DNA from: Salinibacillus kushneri | Lineage (GTDB): Bacteria > Bacillota > Bacilli > Bacillales > Alkalibacillaceae | Direction of reading: 5' to 3' | NCBI RefSeq assembly: GCF_900111405.1 | Contig: NZ_FOHJ01000006.1 | Span: 124,001-188,000 of the forward strand | DNA length: 64,000 nucleotides | Part shown: piece by piece, positions 59,640-64,000 of the stretch | Numbering within the stretch: position 1 is the stretch's first letter | Layout of the letters: the number at the start of each line of letters is the position of its first letter | Notes under the pieces: model-generated | Told to the model about the DNA's origin: nothing | What the model saw: the letters and a program-made list of their open reading frames with translations, nothing else | Database searches by the model: none | Position numbers and translations under genes: made by a program

Positions 59640-59798
59640 ATATTTGCTTACATAATTAGATTGTGTTTTCATGTATGGAATTATAGGTGTTAAGTGTTGA
59701 CAAAACAGGAATTGGAAATGAATTGTGAACTTTTTTAAATCATATAGATTTTTCAGAGCTTTTTGCTTATACTAGGAAATGATATAGGAGGGGTAATC

Positions 59799-59933
59799 GT
59801 GAACGAGTTTGAAAAAAATGTTCAATCAAAAAACCATGATGTGATTGACTCCATCAAGGGATTCACCTTTTCATTTTTATTCTTTTTTATTATTTTCTTT
59901 ATTGGTGTTATTTTTGAAGTTATTGGCGGATAA
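59799..59933 (+). CDS. yqzM: YqzM family small membrane protein
   Basis: 44 residues, the family length. It begins (GTG) NEFEKNVQSKNHDVIDS, the hallmark of YqzM, then one hydrophobic phenylalanine-rich helix. AGGAGGGG precedes the GTG. Between holA and comEC as in B. subtilis, and followed by its own terminator. Function unknown. Confidence 0.93.
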   Translation: MNEFEKNVQSKNHDVIDSIKGFTFSFLFFFIIFFIGVIFEVIGG

Positions 59934-59935
59934 GA

Positions 59936-59967
59936 AGAGAGACTGTTTTATACAGTCTCTCTTTTTT
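59936..59967 (+). terminator. terminator of yqzM
   Basis: AGAGAGACTGT, loop, ACAGTCTCTCT followed by T6; also usable for the convergent comEC transcript. Confidence 0.92.
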
Positions 59968-59980
59968 CTATATTCGTATT

Positions 59981-62257
59981 TTATGGAAACATTGTCAAAA
60001 ACGTTCCACTATTTTTAGCAAATCGATATTGAATAGCTCCGTTAAGATCAGTGCGAAGAATTTGAACTTGCTGTTGCTGGAGACGTTTAATCGTCTCAGG
60101 AGAAGGATGACCATATAAGTTATGTTCTCCTACTGAGATAATTGCATATTCAGGCTGCAGACTCTGCAAAAAGGAATCAGATGTTGAATATTTACTTCCA
60201 TGGTGACCCACTTTTAAAATATCAGCTTGTAATGACGGATATTTTTCCAGCATTTTTCTCTCGCCTTCTGACCCAATATCTCCCGTAAACAAAAAAGTTC
60301 TGCCCCCGAATTCCGTATATAAAACAATGGATTGCTGGTTTTGATTTAACTCTGAATTACCCTGTTTATGTGGATATAAAACATGAAAAGAATACTTACC
60401 AATATTCAAATTCATATCACTTGTTAATACGGTATGTTTTGAATAAGCTTTTGGCGACAAAAATTCCTTATAAGCCGGGTTCGTATATAAATGCTGAATT
60501 TGAAAATTTTCCACTAAATACGGATAACTTCCGAAATGGTCCTGATCAAAGTGAGTAATAACAAGATGATCAATCGTTGTAATTCCCCTGGACCATAAAA
60601 AGGGTTTTATCGCATACTCTGCTGTTGGATTCATCTTTTCATCTTTATTATTAAGTGACATTTCTTTAGCTGCATCAATCATCATAATGCCCTTACGATT
60701 CGGTAATTCTATAATAAATGTATCCCCTTGACCTACATCAAGCACTGTAACAGTACCCTTATTGTCAAGATAAGGTGCCAATTGTTCAGCTATAAGGAGC
60801 ATAACTAAAAATGATGATGTAATTAACGCCCGTTTTCGCCGATTATTCTCAAGAAGCTTCATAAACATAAATAGACCCACATAATAACTCATAACAGTAA
60901 TAAGAGAAATCTTCCCAATTATCCATAGTAATTGAGCATCTTTTACATAGTGAAATATAGAAAAAAGGAGAGGTTCGTGTAATCTGGTGAAATAAAAGTC
61001 AATCGGAGCAGTGAAAATAGGTGGAAGCCATGAAAATAGAACAGCAAGTAAGGAGAGCGGAATCACAATAGCTGAAAAATAGGGAACAAAAAATAAATTA
61101 GCAAAAAGGGATAAGGGACTGATATAATAAAAATTCCATAATTGAAGTGGTATTATCGCTAGTTGACTAATAAAACTTATGTAAATACTACTCCAAAAAA
61201 AAGAGGGAAGACGGGAAAGAATTCCTTTAGATAAAATAAGAGCAAAGGTAACAATAAATGAAAATTGAAATCCTAATTGGTAAAGTAATAATGGATTATG
61301 AAGAAGTAAAAGAAGTGCTGTCATACTTACAACATCTGTAAGAGGCCATCTACGTCCCATTATCGAAAAAATAAACAATACCTCTGCCATCAAAACGGCT
61401 CTCAAAACAGGCGGATTGCCATTGGCAAAAAGAGCATAAACTGGAAGGAAAATCATTAAGATATATTTGCTTTTTTCAATTGAGATCTTACAAAAACGAT
61501 TTAGAAAACTGTAGAAAAAGAAAATAATTAACCCTACATGAAGCCCGGAAATAGCCAATAAGTGCGACAAGTTCCAATTCTGAAACTCCTGTATCATTTC
61601 CTCTGAAAGAAGGTCTTTATCACCAAATATTAAAGCCTGAATCCAATGATACGTTACAGGACGATATCTCTCTTCTAAATGTTGTAAAAGGTTATCTTTT
61701 ACTTGAAATGAATAGGCAAGCCAGTCCCTTCCCTCACATTGAATTTCTGACTGATCAACGTTCATTTGGACGTATATGCCCATGGCCTTCAAATAGGACC
61801 GATAGTCAAAAGCTCCAGGATTTCTTGCCTGTCGTGGTAACTGAAGTCTTCCTGTTACTTTACAATTTCCTCCATGCTGAAATGAAAGTACATGGTTAGA
61901 ATTAGTTTGCCCACTATTAACGTTAACCATAATCTTTTCATTGGTGTGGTTTTCATTAAGGGTAAAAGAAATGTAGTCTTCCTTTATTTCTGGGTTCGAA
62001 GTAATCATTCCCTGAATAGTAGAGTGGTCCTGAGGCGAATCATCTTCCCAAATGGCGGATTCAAATGAAGGCAGGAGGGAGAAATAAATAAGGACTATAG
62101 AGGAAATGAAAAAAAACAGCCAGGATCCAGGTTTTTCCTTATATCTCATGTAATAGAAAATCAGAAAAGCCCCTAATCCCAGCCATCCCCATAAAAATTG
62201 ATTCCATATTGAAAATACGGCGATTAATAATATATAATGCCATTTCCCTTTCAACAT
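59981..62257 (-). CDS. comEC: DNA uptake channel protein ComEC
   Basis: 758 residues, full length. An N-terminal membrane part and DUF4131-like domain (EIQCEGRDW), the competence transmembrane domain (LLAISGLHVGLI), and a C-terminal metallo-beta-lactamase-like domain with TVLDVGQGDTFIIE, ITHFDQDHFGS and VGHHGSKYST, likely the nuclease that degrades one DNA strand. Transports ssDNA into the cell. 15 bp after comEB. Confidence 0.96.
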   Translation of the reverse strand: MLKGKWHYILLIAVFSIWNQFLWGWLGLGAFLIFYYMRYKEKPGSWLFFFISSIVLIYFSLLPSFESAIWEDDSPQDHSTIQGMITSNPEIKEDYISFTLNENHTNEKIMVNVNSGQTNSNHVLSFQHGGNCKVTGRLQLPRQARNPGAFDYRSYLKAMGIYVQMNVDQSEIQCEGRDWLAYSFQVKDNLLQHLEERYRPVTYHWIQALIFGDKDLLSEEMIQEFQNWNLSHLLAISGLHVGLIIFFFYSFLNRFCKISIEKSKYILMIFLPVYALFANGNPPVLRAVLMAEVLFIFSIMGRRWPLTDVVSMTALLLLLHNPLLLYQLGFQFSFIVTFALILSKGILSRLPSFFWSSIYISFISQLAIIPLQLWNFYYISPLSLFANLFFVPYFSAIVIPLSLLAVLFSWLPPIFTAPIDFYFTRLHEPLLFSIFHYVKDAQLLWIIGKISLITVMSYYVGLFMFMKLLENNRRKRALITSSFLVMLLIAEQLAPYLDNKGTVTVLDVGQGDTFIIELPNRKGIMMIDAAKEMSLNNKDEKMNPTAEYAIKPFLWSRGITTIDHLVITHFDQDHFGSYPYLVENFQIQHLYTNPAYKEFLSPKAYSKHTVLTSDMNLNIGKYSFHVLYPHKQGNSELNQNQQSIVLYTEFGGRTFLFTGDIGSEGERKMLEKYPSLQADILKVGHHGSKYSTSDSFLQSLQPEYAIISVGEHNLYGHPSPETIKRLQQQQVQILRTDLNGAIQYRFAKNSGTFLTMFP

Positions 62258-62272
62258 GTTTCACCTATTTCC

Positions 62273-62842
62273 TTAGTTGAGAGTGGTAAATAACTGATAA
62301 GCCTCATCACGCAGATCATTTATTTCCTCTTCAGCTACACCAGAAGCCTCCAGCTTTTCTAAAAGCTTAGATAGGTAACGAACTTTTTCCTGTGCTTTTG
62401 TGTCGATGTTCAAATATTCAAGTTCCACTTTTACTACTTCAACACCAGTCTCTTTAAATAATTCAAGCGCATACGGATGATTATGGTAATCTTTAGCATA
62501 AAAAACACGTTTAATACCACCCTGAATAATGGCTTTAGAGCATTGTAAACAGGGAAAATGGGTAACATAAAGCTCAGAACCCTCAGTAGGCACACCAAAT
62601 TTAGCACATTGTAATAAGGCATTTACTTCTGCATGTACAGTTCGAACACAATGACCATCAATTACATAGCAGCCTTCATCTATACAATGGACACTCCCGG
62701 AAACACTACCGTTGTAACCGCCAGCAATAATTCGTTTATCTCTAACAATCGTAGCGCCTACAGCTAATCGTTCACATGTACTTCGTAATGCAAGTAAGTG
62801 GCTTTGAGCCATAAAATATTGATCCCAGGCAATTCTATTCAA
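62273..62842 (-). CDS. comEB: ComEB, dCMP deaminase family
   Basis: 189 residues. Zinc-dependent cytidine/deoxycytidylate deaminase fold with VHAEVNALLQ and FPCLQCSKAI ligands, plus extra cysteines (CIDEGC) for the allosteric/second zinc as in dCMP deaminases. TTG start behind AAGGTGGG. In the comE operon but, from work in B. subtilis, not needed for DNA uptake. cdd is absent from its usual place; this enzyme acts on dCMP and would not replace it directly. Confidence 0.94.
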   Translation of the reverse strand: MNRIAWDQYFMAQSHLLALRSTCERLAVGATIVRDKRIIAGGYNGSVSGSVHCIDEGCYVIDGHCVRTVHAEVNALLQCAKFGVPTEGSELYVTHFPCLQCSKAIIQGGIKRVFYAKDYHNHPYALELFKETGVEVVKVELEYLNIDTKAQEKVRYLSKLLEKLEASGVAEEEINDLRDEAYQLFTTLN

Positions 62843-62926
62843 TCGTATCCCACCTTACTAAATAGTTAATCTATTCTCTATAAGTACTGTTTTTATAAGT
62901 TTACCTATTCTTAAGGCTACGTGCAA

Positions 62927-63541
62927 TTACGGAACCAGAATTTGATCCTTAAGGTTTTCTATAGTTTTTTCACCAATACCTGAAACATTAACCAAATCCT
63001 CCTCATTCTGAAATAACCCGTGGTCCTCTCGATACTGGATTATAGCTTCAGCTTTTGCCTCACCAATTCCTTTTAATTGCATCAACTCCTCTGCCGAAGC
63101 CTGGTTGATACGTATTTTATCATTTTTGGCCTGCTTGAGTTGTTTACTGTCCCTGTCCTCATTTGCTTCAAGAACGACTATGGCCATTTCATCATAAACC
63201 CGTTCAGCTAAATTAACTGAGAGCGGATCTGCTTTTTCTGAAAGACCGCCCGCTAAGGAAATTACATCATTTACTCTGGAATCGGCACTTAATTCATACA
63301 CACCCGGTTTTTGAACAGCTCCTTTTATATCGACCATAATCAAATCTTTAGTCTCTTCTTCAGCAGCTGTTATGGAATCCTTTTCCTGTTCGGATTCCAA
63401 ATCCATATCAGAATTAACATTTTCCTTTTGCACAACACTCATATCGCTTTGATTATTGCTAGTAAAAATTACAATCAAAATAAATATGACAAGTATACTC
63501 CCTAACCATAATTTCCATAATAGTTGTTTATTTACTTTCAT
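62927..63541 (-). CDS. comEA: DNA receptor ComEA
   Basis: 204 residues. One N-terminal membrane anchor (about 8-28), an acidic linker, an SLBB domain (DIKGAVQKPGVYELSADSRV), then a helix-hairpin-helix domain with INQASAEELMQLKGIGEAKA and VSGIGEKTIENLK that binds dsDNA outside the membrane. First gene of comEA-comEB-comEC. Confidence 0.95.
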   Translation of the reverse strand: MKVNKQLLWKLWLGSILVIFILIVIFTSNNQSDMSVVQKENVNSDMDLESEQEKDSITAAEEETKDLIMVDIKGAVQKPGVYELSADSRVNDVISLAGGLSEKADPLSVNLAERVYDEMAIVVLEANEDRDSKQLKQAKNDKIRINQASAEELMQLKGIGEAKAEAIIQYREDHGLFQNEEDLVNVSGIGEKTIENLKDQILVP

Positions 63542-63625
63542 ATTTATTCAGGACCTCTTTTCATAAAAAATGTTTTAAAATCATACAAATAGAATAGACA
63601 ATAGGGTGTAAAGGAGGGTTCGGAT

Positions 63626-64000
63626 ATGAAATGGGGAGTTATCGGAACAGGAAACATGGGAAGTGTACTCATTGATGCATGGTTAACAAGCGGGGTTATA
63701 GAACAAGAGGATTTATGGATTCATAATCGTACATTATCTAAAGCTTTTGATATTGCCGATCACTATCCTTCCATTCATGTTTCTACAACAGCTGAAAATG
63801 TCATTAAACAAACCGATGTTATCTATATTTGTGTTAAACCATTACAAGTCATCCCTTTACTAAAACAAATCCATAAATATTTACGCCCTGAACAGTGTAT
63901 AGTGTCCATTACAAGTCCAATTTCTGTTGAAGAGTTGAATGAGTTGGTTCCATGTCAGACAGCAAGAATAATACCCAGTATTACCAACAGAGCCTTGCAA
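63626..64000 (+). CDS. comER: ComER, pyrroline-5-carboxylate reductase-like protein, N-terminal part
   Basis: 125 codons, running off the right edge. AAAGGAGGG precedes the ATG. MKWGVIGTGNMGSVLIDAWL is the NAD(P)-binding Rossmann start, with DVIYICVKPLQV and SITSPISVEEL following, as in ProC homologues. The position, divergent from comEA, identifies comER. Its role in competence is not essential in B. subtilis; links to sporulation signalling are reported in other Bacillus. Confidence 0.92.
   Translation, partial: MKWGVIGTGNMGSVLIDAWLTSGVIEQEDLWIHNRTLSKAFDIADHYPSIHVSTTAENVIKQTDVIYICVKPLQVIPLLKQIHKYLRPEQCIVSITSPISVEELNELVPCQTARIIPSITNRALQ

Overview
The window is a low-GC chromosomal segment from an endospore-forming member of the Bacillaceae. 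Spore genes (gpr, yqfC, yqfD), competence genes (comEA, comEB, comEC, comER), a SigA-type rpoD and strong Gram-positive ribosome binding sites all point that way. Gene order follows the Bacillus subtilis comE-dnaK-rpsU-sigA-ispG region closely. Gene losses and repeats suggest a relative such as the Oceanobacillus/Virgibacillus group, but the species cannot be fixed from sequence reading alone. There is no prophage, CRISPR array, transposase, tRNA or rRNA that I can see.

Layout. 1-7.4 kb: start of a Na/Pi cotransporter gene (runs off the left edge), a short NfeD protein, LysM protein YqfZ, isoprenoid genes ispG and ispH, YqfX, YqfT, endonuclease IV and helicase CshB. 7.4-18.8 kb: yqfO-trmK, cccA, an unassigned membrane protein, sigA-dnaG, the ccpN-yqfL carbon-regulation pair, recO-yqzL-era, dgkA-ybeY. 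18.8-27.3 kb: pgpH, phoH, the sporulation pair yqfC-yqfD, the membrane-domain group yqeZ-floA-yqfB, then yqeY and rpsU. 27.4-30 kb: yqeW, deoC and a YpjP-like secreted protein.

30-44 kb is the accessory part that breaks the conserved order between yqeW and mtaB. It holds a two-component system next to a lantibiotic-immunity-type ABC transporter (one ATPase, two permeases) whose promoter region carries a 12-bp direct repeat. It also holds a GNAT acetyltransferase, a frameshifted and N-terminally truncated SgrR-like gene beside an MFS exporter and an AraC regulator, a second ABC-2 exporter, and an SsuABC/NrtABC-like uptake operon.

44-53.4 kb is the HrcA/CIRCE heat-shock operon hrcA-grpE-dnaK-dnaJ-prmA-rsmE-mtaB, with hemW upstream. 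53.4-64 kb: lepA, yqxA, gpr, rpsT, holA, yqzM, comEC-comEB-comEA and the start of comER.

Most genes are on the minus strand, as expected for one replication arm. Compared with B. subtilis, four things are missing from their usual places: glyQS (recO to ccpN), cdd (dgkA to era), yqxD (before dnaG) and spoIIP (gpr to yqxA). The spoIIP place is filled by a 237-bp intergenic repeat element. The most striking non-gene structure is a dimeric GC-rich repeat of about 265 bp present twice in inverted orientation, flanking lepA-yqxA-gpr-rpsT. I see no clearly new gene system. The best leads are the TCS/ABC module with its putative operator, the inverted repeat pair, the rpsT leader structure and several structured intergenic segments.
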